The position numbers and the translations under genes were made by a program. From positions 186,360-248,359 of the forward strand of contig CAJNDS010001491.1 of the NCBI GenBank assembly GCA_905221605.1: a stretch of 62,000 nt of DNA, given 5' to 3'. The DNA is from Symbiodinium natans. Lineage: Eukaryota; Sar; Dinophyceae; Suessiales; Symbiodiniaceae. The notes beneath the pieces are model-generated. The model did no database searches and was not told the origin of the DNA. It saw only the letters and a program-made list of their open reading frames with translations. Position 1 is the first letter of the stretch; each line of letters begins with the position of its first letter. This document shows positions 46,343 through 59,700 of this stretch, piece after piece.

Positions 46343-47483
46343 CTACGCTTGAAGAGGGCTTAGGGTGGCTTGCGACGTTAGGGTTTAGGGTTTAGGGTTT
46401 AGGGTTTAGGGTCTAGGGTTTAGGGTTAGGGTTTAGGGTTTAGGGTTTAGGGTTTAGGGTTCAGGGCTTAGGGCTTAGGGTTTAGGGGCTTAGGGTTAGA
46501 GTTCAGGGTTTACGGTTTAGGATGCCTTCCCTCGCCCCCCATTGCCTGAGTTCTGGGCGTCTAGAGCCCAAAAGCCCTAAGCCCCTGTTCCCCTAAAGCC
46601 CTCAACTCACTGAGGACCACCAAAGAAACCCTGAAACCCCAAAGCGCTACTTAAGCCTAAGAAAACCTCACTGAGAGCCACCTGAAAGACCCCTGAACCC
46701 CCAGACCCTACCCCCAAGCCCAAACCTTGCCGAGAACCACTGAAAACCCTGTACCCTTAAGCCTAAACCCTAAACCCTAAACCCTAACCCTAAACACTAA
46801 ACCCTTAAGCCTAAACCTGAACCAAAGGTGGCCGCCTTGAAACCCCTTCACACCGCCCTGAACCCCTGAAACCCTGAAACCCTGAACCCGTGAACCCGAA
46901 ATCCGTGGACCAAACAGCAACTGAAACTGAGCACCACCTAAACCACACGAGGCCTGACCCCAAACTGAGCATCCTTACCACCCCGAATACTGGACCCTGA
47001 ACCCTGAAGCCCTAAATACTAGGCCCTAACCCCTAAACCCTAACCCATAAAATTTCTACACCCAAAAACTCCAAACCCCTACGCAGACCCTGGGAGGATC
47101 CAAAAAGTAGAGCCCCCCAAAATAGTACCCTAATTATACTACTATTGGGTCATTTTAGGAGCTCGTAACCCCTAAATCCTAAAACCCTAAATTCCCACGT
47201 AACCCTAAATCCTACACCCTAAACCCCGATCCTAAACCCTTGCACCCTAAAAACCCCAACCGGTGGACGCAAAATGAAACCTTAAACCCTAAACCCGAAC
47301 ACCCTGAAACCACAGACCAAACTGAAGCCCTCAACCCTAAACCCGAATCACCCTAAAACCCCCAAGCCCACACACCCAAAAAACCCTAAACCCTAAAACC
47401 TAAACCCTAAACCCTAAACCCTAAACCCTACACCCTACACCCTACACCCCTAAAACCCACATGAACCGAAACTGAGCCCGTCG

Positions 47484-47556
47484 CATCCGGCATCTTCGAT
47501 GGCGGCAGCTTTGGGTTGGAGTCCAGGATGGGCAGCATTGGTGGAAGAGGTTCAAA
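47484..47556 (-). CDS. Probable upstream exon of the SCP-like phosphatase
   Basis: The minus strand reads LPPMLPILDSNPKLPPSKM in an open frame, a proline-rich stretch like those just before the LVLDLDET motif in NIF phosphatases. It is the nearest coding-like segment upstream of exon 46295-46342, on the same strand. Possible donors follow the Lys-Met-Pro-Asp codons (GC) or lie slightly later (GT). A run of about 17 G at 47563-47579 and degenerate telomeric repeats lie on its upstream side. Exact boundaries are unknown. Confidence 0.55.
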
Positions 47557-48054
47557 CCTAAGGGGGGGGGGGGGGGGGATAGGGGTTTAGGGTTTATGGT
47601 TTAGGGTTTAGGGTTGAGGGTTTAGGGCTTAGGGCGGGAGTAACTGTCCCTGATTCCCAAAAAACTTCCTCTTAAGAGGTGCCGCCAAGAGCCTACGGTC
47701 CGAAATAGGAAACCTGCGTGGGGGTTCCCCTTTGCGAGGTGAGGGGGAGGAAAGGGAAGGTGCGGGATCCCCTATGAATGACAGGGTTGTAACTTGGGGG
47801 GTTGGGGGGTTGAGGAGCAAGTTCAGCATAGGTCTTTGTGAGGTCAGTCTTTCTTTGTTTTTGGGGGGAGCCCTGAAACTAAGGGGCCCCGAAAAAAGGG
47901 ACCCTTTACTTCGAGAACGAACGACAACACAGACATAAACCCTGCACACTAACACCGACGGCCGAGGCAGCACTAGACACCCTAAACCTAGACGCCTAAA
48001 CCCCCCTTCAACCCCTAAACGCACCCAAACCCTTAAACCACCCCGAACCCCAAC

Positions 48055-48146
48055 CCTAAACCCTAAACCCTAAACCCTAAACCCTAAACCCTAAACCCTA
48101 AACCCTAAACCCTAAACCCTAAACCCTAAACCCTAAACCCTAAAAC
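48055..48146. repeat. CCCTAAA array
   Basis: About 13 units immediately left of the coding-like segment 48160-48220. Confidence 0.95.
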
Positions 48147-48159
48147 CCTATCAAAGGTC

Positions 48160-48220
48160 AGGGCCAGATTATTGCGCCATCTTTGGCGAAGTTCTCGGCG
48201 CCATAGCGCCGGTACGGGTC
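48160..48220 (-). CDS. Coding-like segment
   Basis: After a GAAGCAG acceptor the minus strand reads DPYRRYGAENFAKDGAIIW to a stop. CCCTAAA repeats lie to the left (48050-48145). The sequence is clearly protein-like. Not assigned. Confidence 0.6.
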
Positions 48221-48994
48221 CTGCTTCAGGGAGACATGGACATGGTTTTGATGTCTTCGGTGCTTTCGGTGTAACCCAAGCTCTACAAACTAATTAAACT
48301 GCCCAACCGCTTCGTTTCTTTTGATTTTACTGTTTTGTTCTTTTTATTTTAGTTTTTTTGTTTTCATGTTCTTTGGGGGGGAGGGGTTGGCTGAATGACT
48401 TCAGCACTACAGGGGTTTTGTGATGAGGGTTCATGGGCTTGGGGTGCAATGCTTCGGGCCTGCAATATAAAAATCTGCGTTGTTAGGAGTTAGGGCCTGG
48501 CCCTCCCAGCTCAAGCTTTAGGGTTTTATACTGTTATTAGTATTGTTAACAATAAACGATAATTAACATCATTATGATTCTTTTTGTCTTTCTTTAATTC
48601 GGTGTGCGTTCAAGCTTAGGGACATGGGGTTTAGGGCTTAGGAAAGAAGGCCCCTAACCCAAGCCCCAAACCCTAAGCCACAAGCCGCGCCCCGAAACCG
48701 CCCTGGAAACCCCCAACCCCACGCTGCACTCCAAACTCTTCGCCCTACAGCCAACCCTAAAACTAGGATGGCCCTTCAAACCCTCTGAAAAAAGATGTTT
48801 GAATCTGATCCTCTTAAACCCATTAAGGGAAAAATGCAACATGCCCCAGAAACCCTACCTGGCAAACGCTCTGAACGCCTGCCCCCCCCCCCCCCCCCCT
48901 CCACGCGCAAGCCCCCTAAACCCTAAACCCTAAACCCTAAACCCTAAACCCTGAACCCTAAACCCTGAACCCTAAACCCTAAACCCTAAACCCT

Positions 48995-49075
48995 CCGCAC
49001 GGGGCCTGAGTCGGCCAGGGACAGTCAGGGTCGCCGTCAGTGTTCAACAAGGCTTCGAAACGGATGCAGCTGAGC
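48995..49075 (-). CDS. Coding-like segment
   Basis: After a GCGAG acceptor the minus strand reads SKMLSCIRFEALLNTDGD and goes on through a Pro/Cys-rich stretch. CCCTAAA repeats lie left (48912-48992) and TTTAGGG repeats right (49108-49173). Not assigned. Confidence 0.6.
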
Positions 49076-50779
49076 ATCTTGGACCTCGCAACTTGGCAGC
49101 TTCAAGGAGGGTTTAGGGTTTAGGGTTTAGGGTTTAGGGTTTAGGGTTTAGGGTTTAGGGTTTAGGGTTTAGGGTATCTTGGGCCTCTCAACTTGGCAGC
49201 TTCCAGGCTTCATTTATTACTTATTATTTATGAGGGTTTTTAGGGTTTAGGGTTTTTAGTGTTTAGGGTTTAGGGTTTAGGGTCTAGGGGCTTAGGGGCT
49301 TAGGGGTTTAAATTTCTGGGGTGTGGGCTTCATGAACATGTGGGCGTCTTCGAAAAAGGTTTCGGGGACTGGGGGGGTGTAGAAAGTACCCCTGCAAACG
49401 TAGATTTCAAGTAGCGCCCTCCAGTTATTTTAGAGCCCCTTGAGGAGAACACGATTATCCCTACTCTCCCTTACTGAGGGGTACCCAGGGGCTCGTATGG
49501 ATTAGGTTCGTGGGATTCTGCTCTTTGCCTAAGATCCCCTCAAAACTAGAAGTAATAGCCACAACAGCAAAGACTATATTGCCCTCATACGGACGAATGT
49601 TTGCTGGGCTGGTTCTTAAGCAATTCGTAGGGGCCAGCATACGTTGCCCAGGACACCTTTTGTGGAACACAAACAGCGCGGTAAGCGCATAGTAGGCTTT
49701 CAGCTAGGGGGGCGGTTTAGGGTTTAGGGTTTAGGGTTTAGGGTTTAGGGTTGGTTCTGCGCGGGGCTGGCGTTTTAAAAGGGCAGCCCCGGGCCCAGAC
49801 ACCTCGAAACCTCGAAGCCTCGAACCCAAAAAAAGAAGCCCTAAACTCCGAAATCCAGTGAGGACCGCCTCCTGAAACCTAGACCCCTAGCCCCCCGAAA
49901 CCCTAAAGACCCTGAATCCTAAACCCTAAGCCCCAAAAAGGCGGTTTAGGGTTTAGGGTTTAGGGTTTAGGGTTTAGGGTTTAGGGTTTGACCCGAAGCC
50001 CGAAAGCCCCCCAGAGTTGAAAGAGACCCTTGTGGGAGCCGACGGCTGGCCTAATTGCACTGGCCCTCAATCTGTCCAGTGGGACCTTTCGGAGGCGGAA
50101 CAAGTGCTTAGGGTTCCCCCCAAGCCTAAAACCCTAGAACCCTGGAACCTTAAAACTCTAGAACCCTGAACCCTAAACCCCGAAACTCTAAAACCCCTAA
50201 AACCCAAAACCAACCTAAAAGCCCTAAAGCCCTGCAAACCCTAAAGCCCTAAAACCCTAAGATCCTAACCCTAAAAGCCCCCAAAGCCTGTAAACCCTAA
50301 ACCCTAAAGCCTAAAACCCCAAAATCCTACACTTTACAACCCTAAACCCTAAACCCTAAACCCTAAACCCTAAACCCTAAACCCTTGAGGTTCAGGGCCA
50401 TCTCGAGGGTTCTCACGAACGGTTTCGAAGGGTCTCGGGTCTCGGGTCTGAGGGTTTTAGGGTCTAGGTTTTGGGGGTTTAGGGTTTAGGGTTTCAAGTA
50501 GGGTTTAGGGTTTCAAGTAGGGTTTAGGGTTTTAAGTAGGGTTTAGGGTTTAGGGTTTTAATTAGGGTTTAGGGTTTCACGGTTTAGGGATTTAGGGTTT
50601 TAGTTTGGGATTTAGTGTGTTTTAGGGTTATGGGCTCAAGGGCTTTGCCTTTTCGGAGGTTGCTGGGGTGTAGGTTGTTGTGCGGTGGGCAGGCGCAACG
50701 AACTTGAGACCATGCCCTAAACCCTAAACCCCCTAAACCGCTTAAACCCTATAACCCCCCCATAGAACTGAATCCTCCG

Positions 50780-51035
50780 GAAGACGCGCGGAATCAGCAA
50801 GGCAAAGGCAAACCGAGTCAACACTGCGTCGCGACTGAGCGGCTGACCCCCGGCACCTCCCCACTCCCAAACAACCCTAAACCCTAAACCCTAAACCCTA
50901 AACCCGAAACCCTCAACCCCAAACCCTAAACGCTGAACCGCAAGGAAGGAACCCGAATTTTGTCGGCAACTCCCAGACGTTTGGGGCACTTTCGAGGCAG
51001 GCGCCCGGGATGCTAAGGTGGTGTTGACCTCCGAC
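50780..51035 (-). CDS. Two coding-like segments
   Basis: On the minus strand, 51035-50955 after GGGCAG reads GGQHHLSIPGACLESAPNVW; about 50845-50780 reads RDAVLTRFAFALLIPRVFRR. A CCCTAAA array lies between them (50872-50915). Not assigned; possibly the gene upstream of the phosphatase. Confidence 0.5.
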
Positions 51036-51074
51036 CTGCCCAGCAGTCCCGGGGTGGCCACGCGGGGTGGGGGA

Positions 51075-51270
51075 AGTTTGGGGTTTAGGGTTGAGGGCTA
51101 GGGTTTAGGGTTTAGGGTTTAGGGTTTAGGGTTTAGGGTTTAGGGTTTAGGGTTTAGGGTTTAGGGTTTAGGGTTTAGGGTTTAGGGTTTAGGGTTTAGG
51201 GTTTAGGGTTTAGGGTTTAGGGTTTAGGGTTTAGGGTTTAGGGTTTAGGGTTTAGGGTTTAGGGTTTAGG
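51075..51270. repeat. TTTAGGG array, about 27 units
   Basis: One of the longest perfect heptamer blocks in the window; it lies to the right of the coding-like segment ending at 51035. Confidence 0.96.
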
Positions 51271-52311
51271 GCTCCGAGGTCCCTCCTAGCTTACAAGGCC
51301 CTAAGCCCTGAAGCTCCAAAATGGTTGGTACTTCGGGTTTGTCGGATTTAGGGCTCACTTAGGTACCCTGGAATCCGAGCACCTGTTTAATTAATTCCCC
51401 CCCCCCCCCCCCATTTAAAGAAATTTGTTTTTGTCCGGAAGCCCGCCGGAAGACTACTTTCCATTAGGGGGGGATTTCGTATGGGGAAACCCCCCCCCCC
51501 CCACATTTAAAGAAATCGTTTTCGGGGGGGTTTAGGGTTTAGGGTTTAGGGTTTAGGGTTTAGGGTTTAGGGTTTAGGGTTTAGGGTTACAGGGACCACG
51601 ACACGGGGCCAGAATCCAGGGCCTGACCTTCTAGGGCGTAGGGGTTAAGGTTTAGGGTTTTAGGGTTTAGGTTTAGGGTTTAGGGTTTTTTGGGCCTGTA
51701 GGGTCAAGTTCTGGTTTACTGGGATAGATCCCGCGGGCCATGAAAACGGGTACCCTAAAACCCAAACCCCCAAACCCTCCACCCCCCAAACCCAGAGAAA
51801 AATGCGCCGGGCTCGCAAGACGGAGACCTGATTGGAGCCAGAGGCTCCAAAGCCTGCGCGAGGAGGCATGGAGGTGTCAGGGTTCAGGTTTTAGGGGTTT
51901 AGGGGTTGAGTTTGGACGGTTCAGGGCTCTACTCGAAGAACCCTACACCCGAACGCCAAAATAGGGTTCAGGTGGTGAAAGGCCAGGCCACCAAGCCCAC
52001 AACCCAAAACCCTAGACCCGAAACCCTAAACTCAAAACCCCAAACCCACAGCAACAAAAAGCAAACAGTCTAAACGCTGCACATCCCCAAGCCCTGACCA
52101 TCCAGAAGACGCCGATCAGTCCCCATTTACAACTGGTTAAGATTTGGGGTTTAGGGTGTAGGGTTTAGGGTTTAGGGTTTAGGGTTTAGGGAAACCCCAA
52201 ACAACCCCCCCCCCCCCCCCCCAGTAAACCAGTGTTCCCCCAACAAAAAGCCCGAAAGGCCTCGAGCTGTGCCAGGGCTGCGGTCGCCAGTTGGTGAGCG
52301 ACTGCAGGTGT

Positions 52312-52420
52312 TTAGGGTTTAGGGTTTAGGGTTTAGGGTTTAAGGTTTAGGGTTTAGGGTTTAGGGTTTAGGGTTTAGGGTTTAGGGTTTAGGGTTTAGG
52401 GTCTAGGGTTTAGGGTTTCG
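52312..52420. repeat. TTTAGGG array
   Basis: About 15 units with single-base variants. Confidence 0.94.
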
Positions 52421-53431
52421 CTTTGTCATTTGTCTCTCTCACTTTTGTGTATTTCGGTGATGGCTGTGTACTTCTTTTGGTCAAAATTAGGCTTAAGTGT
52501 GCTGATTAGAGCTGAAGGCCTTGAAACCTCGAGGAGGGGTGAAGGGTCCAAGGGCTTGTTATTGGGGTGTCGGGGGAGGCTTGAGTGGCAAGTAAAGGCT
52601 TAAGGGCTAAGGCTTAGGGCGTGAGGGTTGAGGGCTTGAGGGTTGAGGGCGTGAGGGTTGAGGGCGTGAGGGCTCAAGACTTTTGAGCTTAGGGTCTCGG
52701 GCTTTGCGGCTTAAACTATGCGTGAGCCACGTTGCAAAAGTTGTCTCATACTGGAAGCCGCCCTTTCCCCCTCCCCCCCCTATACCTGCAGTTTCGGGAT
52801 ATTTCTGGGTCTCGGGGTTTAGGGGCCTAAGACCTGCAACCCATCAGCCCCACAGAAGCAGAGGCTTGATTTAGGGTTTAGGGTTTAGGGTTTAGGGTTT
52901 AGGGTTGAGGGTTGAGGGTTTAAGGTTTAGGGTTTAGGGTTTAGGGTTGACTGAACTCTTTCTGACCGCGCTGCCACGACTGGTCACCTGCAGGATGGAG
53001 CACAGCAATGCAGGGGCCTGAAGAATTAGAATACGAGTTTCGGGGGGGTTATTATCGTGGGCACCATAAGGGAATGTATATTAAGTACGATAATCGTTAT
53101 TATCGTCTAATTAGCAAGGGACCATAAGGGAATATTCTTAGGTAGTTATTCCGACCCCTACATCATGCGGTTGGCAGACCGCATCCGACGGCCGAGCGAA
53201 ACTCGCAGAACGGGGCGGCAAGAAGTGCCAGCAAAACCCCGAAACTCTAAAAATTGCAGCCTACCACCCTAAACCATAAACCCTATAGCTCTAAACCCTA
53301 TAGCCCTTCATCCCTAGTTAGCCCTAAACCCGAAACCCTAAACCCTAAACCCTAAACCCTAAACCCTATAGCCCTGAACCCTAAACCCTGCACCCTATAG
53401 CCCTAAACCCAGGTTGCGATGTGAGCCACTG

Positions 53432-53693
53432 CTTGGAGGTTCAGGGCACTTCTACTTGGAGGTTCATGGGTACTTAGGGTTTAGGGTTTAGGTTTAGGGT
53501 TTAGGGTTTAGGGCTTAGGGCTTAGGGCTTAGGGTTTAGGGTTTAGGGTTTAGGGTTTAGGGTTTAGGGTTTAGGGTTTAGGGTTTAGAGCGACTGGACT
53601 TTATAAGCCCCCCTAAGTCCCCTAAGTAGCTTGCAAGCAGACTTCTACTTGGGAAACCCTAAACCCTAAACCCTAAACCCTAAACCTCCAAGT
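53432..53693. mobile_element. MITE-like element carrying telomeric arrays
   Basis: Two left ends (53432 and 53454) of the ACTTGGAGGTT family, then a TTTAGGG array (53467-53587), then the element's core (TAAGCCCCCCTAAGTCCC), a CCCTAAA array (53655-53682) and the right end CCTCCAAGT. The arrays sit inside the element, one in each arm. It lies just downstream of the SDR stop codon. Confidence 0.85.
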
Positions 53694-53720
53694 GTGGTCG
53701 GCCAGTGGGTGGCTTGGACC

Positions 53721-56700
53721 CTAGGACTTGAAAGCGCTCAGCGTCAAGCGCAGGGTGACTTCCGAAGGCACGCATCCAGGCGACATCCTGCTTTAGGGTT
53801 TAGGGTTTAGGGTTTGGGGTTTGGGGTTTGGGGTTTGGGGTTTGGGTTTAGGGTTTGGGGTTTGGGGTTTGGGGGTTTGGGGTTTCGGGTTCGGGGTCTT
53901 GAGGGCTTCCCTCAATTGGGCTTCGAGTTTGATGGTCTAGGATTCAAGGGTTAGGGCCGTTAGGGCTTCTGGTTTGAGGGTTTAGGATTGCATGGTTCCT
54001 AAGCTCTCAGACCCTATAAACCTAAACACGCACACACACACACAAAAATTAAAACACAGTGAGCGTTGCTGACCAGGTGTCAGGCGCTATTCAAACACGC
54101 GTGGGGGACAACTTGAAAGCGCTGTTGACATGTGTCCGGGGTTTAGGGGAACAGGGTTTAGGGTGTTGAAGGTGTGGCAGGACTACAAGTAGAGACAGCC
54201 AAACCCCGAGATTTCGTGAGAACCCTACATCCCCAACCCGAAGCCCTAAGCCCTAAGCCCTAAGCCCTAAGCCCTAAGCCCTAAACCCTAAACCCTAAAC
54301 CCTAAACCTTGAACCCTAAACTACCGAAGCCAAGCTGTGAGGCGAAAGTCTCGGGGCCATCAATCCTCCCCCCCCCCCTCTGACATACCCCAAGTTGCAA
54401 GTCTCAAGCGATGAACCGCTAGAATAGCAAGAAAGCTCCCTATTGCCCTGTGTCGTACCTGCGCACGCCCTAAACCCTAAACCCTAAACCCTAAACCCTC
54501 AACCCTCAACCCTAAACCCTAAACCCTCAACCCTAAGCCCTAAACCCTCAACCCTAAACCCTAAACCCCAAGCTCCACACATGTGACGCTCACTGTGGGA
54601 GCCCAGATCCTGAAAGGCAGAAGGCAGACCTCCTCGGCTTGGCCAGGGTTTGGGGCTTAGGGCTTAGGGCTTAGGGCTTAGGGCTTAGGGTTTAGGGTTT
54701 AGGGTTTAGGGTTTAGGGTTTAGGGTTTAGGGTTTAGGGTTTAGGGCTTAGGGTTTAGGGTTGAGGGTTTAGGGTTTAGGGCTTAGGCTGGCAAATAACC
54801 TGGTAGCAGAGGCTTTCCTTTAGGGCTTGGAAGCTCGAACGTCTCGGCTTCGTAGTACGTACCTTGACTCGAGGGTTCAGGGTTGTGGGGTGCCGGCCTG
54901 AGGTCGTTTGGGTGCAGGTTTAGGGTTTAGGGTTTAGGGTTTAGGGTTTAGGGTTTAGGGTTTAGGGTTTAGGGTTTAGGGTTTAGGGTTTAGGGTTCAG
55001 GTTTAGGCCTTAGGGTGCGAGTGAGACCCACTATCCTTCAATCAAATTAGGCGAGGCTTCGGTGTTTGATGGCCCCATGATAAGAGTCACACTTGGGTCT
55101 GTATCGAGACTCTGTCACAATCAGACCTCCCTAAACCCTAAACCCTAAACCCTAAACCCTAAACCCTAAACCCAAAACCCTACACCCTAAACCCTAAACC
55201 CTACCTGTTCTTTGAGCCACAGACACCCTGTGCTCCACCATGTTGAATTTAGGGGTTGGAGGGATCATGAGAAGTCAAAACCCAAAGCAGCCTTTAGTGA
55301 GTCGCTGGCTGCGTTTCGGGTAACCCGGAACCCGGACCCTGAACCCCAAACCCCAGATACTCGCAGCCCAGTAGCCGCCACATCCTCCGGTTGGATCATC
55401 CGCTCCTCGCCAGGTTTGCACTGAACCCTGCAACACTAAACCCTGAACCCGAATCCCTAAACCCTAATCCCTAAACCCTAAACTATAGGTTCTCCACTTG
55501 TGGATCACTGGAGTACACTGTGAAGTGGGGGTTTAAGGGTTTTGTCGGGCTGTAGGGGGTTTAGAGTCTATGTGGCTAAGGGGATTCGGGTTTTAGGGGC
55601 AGGGCTAGTGTCTAGGGTTTAAGGATCATAGGCGCTTCTTGATACCATTTAACTTTCAGAGTGTACAAGAATGAAGAAGCCACAAGGCACGCGCACGCCC
55701 ACACACATATGCCAAGGTGTTCGGGCCATTCATCTACGGGTTTATAGGGCGCATAAGGGGTATAACGGCTATCGGACCCGATTAAGGGCCCGTACTAGCC
55801 CATGTAGCGACCCTAAACATTAGCTTGGAGCCCTACGGCCTAAGGCTTTTTCGCCTTTGACCCCGGTCGAGTTCGGCTTTTTCGGACAGATGGGGGTTTC
55901 CGACATTAGGGGGTACCCTCTTGGGGTCCTTGTTAATTCTTCTAATTCTCATTCTTAATTCTCATTATGAGTATGACTTTCAGGGAAACTCACTCTTCAG
56001 AGGGTTTATATTCGGAGTCCCCTAATTTTCGTAAACCTCCAAATCCTCCTGAACGGGATCCTCTTGAACTCAACTAGCGGAACATCCTCTTGAGCCGAAT
56101 TGCAGGGGGGGGAAGCTTCCGCCGGGTTTAAGGGTTTAGGGTTTAGGCTGCCGAGTGGCTGGGAGCAACTTGTCATTGCCCATACCCGTGACCAGGGGCG
56201 TGTTCACGAACGCAGGATTGATCAGCATCTTGGCTTCTCTCTGCAGCTTCGGGCGCGCATGCATCCACAACGCACCAGCAAATCCCTAAACCCTAAACCC
56301 TAAACCCTAAACCCTAAACCCTAAACCCTAAACCCTAAACCCTAAACCCTAAGCCCTAAACCCTAAACCCTAAACCCTAAACCCTAACCTGCTTGCACAA
56401 ACGATGCTTGCGAGAAGTCAGCGCCGGACAACTTTGATGTTGTCATGGCGTAGCCCCTGGTAAATACCTGCAACAGGAAGCAGCCATAAGCTAGGGGGTA
56501 GGACAGGGGGATCCTTGGGATATAGACCCTCTGAATAAGGTCCCTGTTAAAGAGAGCCAGAAGAGGGTTAAGAAGGGCTCCCTTTTAAGGGTCCCCCTTA
56601 TCCTACCTAGGAAACAGGAAGCAGCCACAAGCACCCCATGTAGCGCGCGCTGGCATGTCTGTACATGAACTCGCATCCCCAACCCAACTCTTATTCCTTA

Positions 56701-59700
56701 AAGAAGAGAATATTGGGCGCAAGCCCCATACCAAGTGAATTCTTCAACCTGTACCAGAGAATCATGATGTGGCACGGGTGCAGCACAAGACCCAGGAGTT
56801 GGTCAACTTAGACCAGCAGGCAGGTTGGCTTCAAGAATTGCAACCGTGAACCCAAACCCTTGCATCCTAAAACCATCTCAAACCTTAACCCTCGCCCCGA
56901 ACCTTGAACAGCAAAGCCCCACAAGCCCTAAAAACCCCTAAACCCCTCACCCTAAACCCTAAACCCTAAACCCTAAACCCCTAAACCCTAAAACCCTCAA
57001 CCCCTTAACTTTCAGGGCAGGGCGCTGTGATTCCAGCCCCGCAGGCCGTGCTTGGTGGCGGCGTACGCGGCCTGGCCTTGAGCCGAGCAAAGACTTCGAC
57101 TTGCAGCTTTAGGATTGTTTAGGGTTTAGGGTTTTGGGTTTAGGGTTTAGGGTGAGGGTTTCGGGTTTAGGGTTTAGGGTTTAGGGTTTAAGGGTTAAGG
57201 GTTTCGGGTTTAGGGTCTATATCACGCCTGCTGAATTCAGAAATGTGGGGAAAAGAGTTGCTCCCCACCCGACGATGGTGCTCTTCTGTTCTGTTGATCG
57301 CAACAAGCGGCTACCAACATAGCGGCTCAAGAACCAACATAGCGGCTCAAGAGTGCCTAGCCGATGCACGCTCGTGCCAGAGCCCATCGTTTCACGACGC
57401 CCGCCACTTCCCTTAGGGTTTAGGGTTTAGGGTTTAGGGTTTAGGGTTTAGGGTTTAGGGTTTAGGGTTCTGGACCTCCGCGTTTTGGTTTGTTTCTTTT
57501 GCCCCTCTTCTGGGATTTTCGGACCTGCCCCTCCCCGTTGGGGTATAGCGTTGAACCCCTGTGTCCCGGTTGTATGAGTGGGTCACTGCATAGGCCTTAG
57601 TATGCCTGGTTTGTGCCATCCCGCGAATGGACATTCTGAGGGAAAAGGGTTGCTCCGCACATAATGCGTCGTAGGGATTTCGGACTGAAGGATTTTTTGG
57701 AAATCAATTTCGGGCTTTCGGGCTTTCGGGCTCTGCGTTTGAGGGTTTATAAGATGGCTGGAGGTCTGTCTCTTCAGGGTTTAGGGCTTAGAGTTTAGGT
57801 GTTTTAATGCCCTAAACCTAAACTCTGAACCCCTAACCCTCAAGTTGGCTTCATAAGATTTCTACTGGTAGGTGACTTGCTGTAGGGTGCGGGCTGTAGG
57901 TTGCGGGGCTGAAGGTGAGGCGTAGAAGGGGTTACGGGGTTATTGGGGCGTAGGGTTCCAGATTCTGGGGTTCGGGGCTGTGGGACTTCAGGATTTCATT
58001 TGGCTTTTGCAAAGGAGAGACTTGGCTCTGACACTGAACTCCTGTTCCCAAGAGAGTTTAGGGTTTAGGGTTTAGGGTTTAGCACCATACAAGTACACCC
58101 TAAACTCCAATGCTGAAACCACCTCCCCCCCCCGCCACCCGCCTCCTCTCCTCCCCCGCAAAAAGAACCTGAACTCAAATATCTAAAGTCCTAAGCCGTA
58201 TGTGTCCCAATGAAATCCCAAAAGCCAATTCCCCAAAACCCTTGACAAAGAACAACCAGATCAACCCTAAACCTCCCTATCCCCAAACCTCCGTAACCCT
58301 AACCTCCCTAACCCTAAAGACTAAAACCCTAAACCCTGAACCCTAAACCCTAAACCCTAGCCCTAAACCCGAGACCCTAAGGGTTTAGAGTTTGGGGTTT
58401 CTTCGCCCAGCGGCCACCCGACATGCCCTCGATGGCTGCGATGCTTCCGAGGTTGATTAGTGCTCCCCACTTCTTCCTGCAGCGGGCTTAGGTAGAGAGA
58501 TAAGGAGTTTGGTGCCCTTTATCCCTAAATGCAATTACCTTAAAGGGGCGCGAGGTACCAAATTCCCTAATTCCCCAATGAGTTCCTTACTGGGGGAAGT
58601 CTTCGGAGGGAGAGGGGAGGGGCTGGCGGGGGGAGGGTGTGGGGGGGTGGGGGGGGGGAGAGAGTTGTGATACACACGCCAAGTGCATTCCATGCCAAGA
58701 ACTCCTTTAACTCTACACCCGAAACCCTAAACTCCAAACACCTCAGCAGCCCTTGAGCCTAAGTCGCCAGAAACCACCTGCAACTAAGCAGCCTCAAGTG
58801 AGAAGACTCGAGCCCCAGGACGGTTTAGGGTTTAGGGTTTAGGGTTTAGGGTTTAGGGTTTGGGGTTTAGGGTTTAGGCTTTAGGACGTTTGAGACACGT
58901 CCATGCTACCAATGCATCCAGTGGCCAGCGCGTCCATGCCCGAAGGAAAGATGATACTGTCCAGGTTAGCAGTACATCCAGAGCCTCCATGCCAAAGCCA
59001 TGTCATGTGTTCTCTTTCCCGCCCGGAAGCCCTAAAACCACGATTCGTGCAACATCGAGCGCATAGCATTTTGTTGAAAAAAGCCTCCCAACAATGTGCT
59101 TCTCATGCTGCCAAACAGCATTTCGCATGGTAAACACCATGGTTTTCCACTGATGACAAACAAAACACGCGGGCAAACAACGAGCCCGACTGACCCTGGG
59201 TTTAGGGTTTGGCGCAGGGGCCTAACATCGCAAACATCAGTGACACAATGCGTAGCTTCCAAACTTATGGGCCCTTTTTGAGAAATTTTCTTAAAGGGTG
59301 CCGCCTGATAAGCGTACCCAAAAGGGACCACAATTTAGGAAACTACCCCGATGCAGTCGTTAGCCGAGTGGCTGTGCCATGTTCGGGATGAGTCGACGGG
59401 TCAGTCGCATCACACCGTTCCTTAGCTGGACGTGTTGCTGGTTGTAGATGTAAAACGGCAGAGTTTACAAAGTCAAGAAGGCGCGACGTCTGGGAGCCAA
59501 TATGCACGGCAGCAGATGCGGTATCGATGCCGGCTTGCCGAACGCTGCGCAGGTACCACAGTATTCGCTCAGTTGCCGTCCGAGCATCAAGTTTAGGTAG
59601 ATCATCTTGTCCCAGTCGTCGACATCTCCCTCTGCAGCGTTTCCGGGCGACACCCGCCCGGCATTGTTCACCAGCACGTCGCAGCCTGCAACACCATGAA

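Noticed and set aside
54440-54609. Alternative SDR C-terminus running on from exon 54610-54632 or ending near 54440
   Set aside because: The exon at 53721-53787 gives the family's usual C-terminus with correct phase and a GA donor at 54609.
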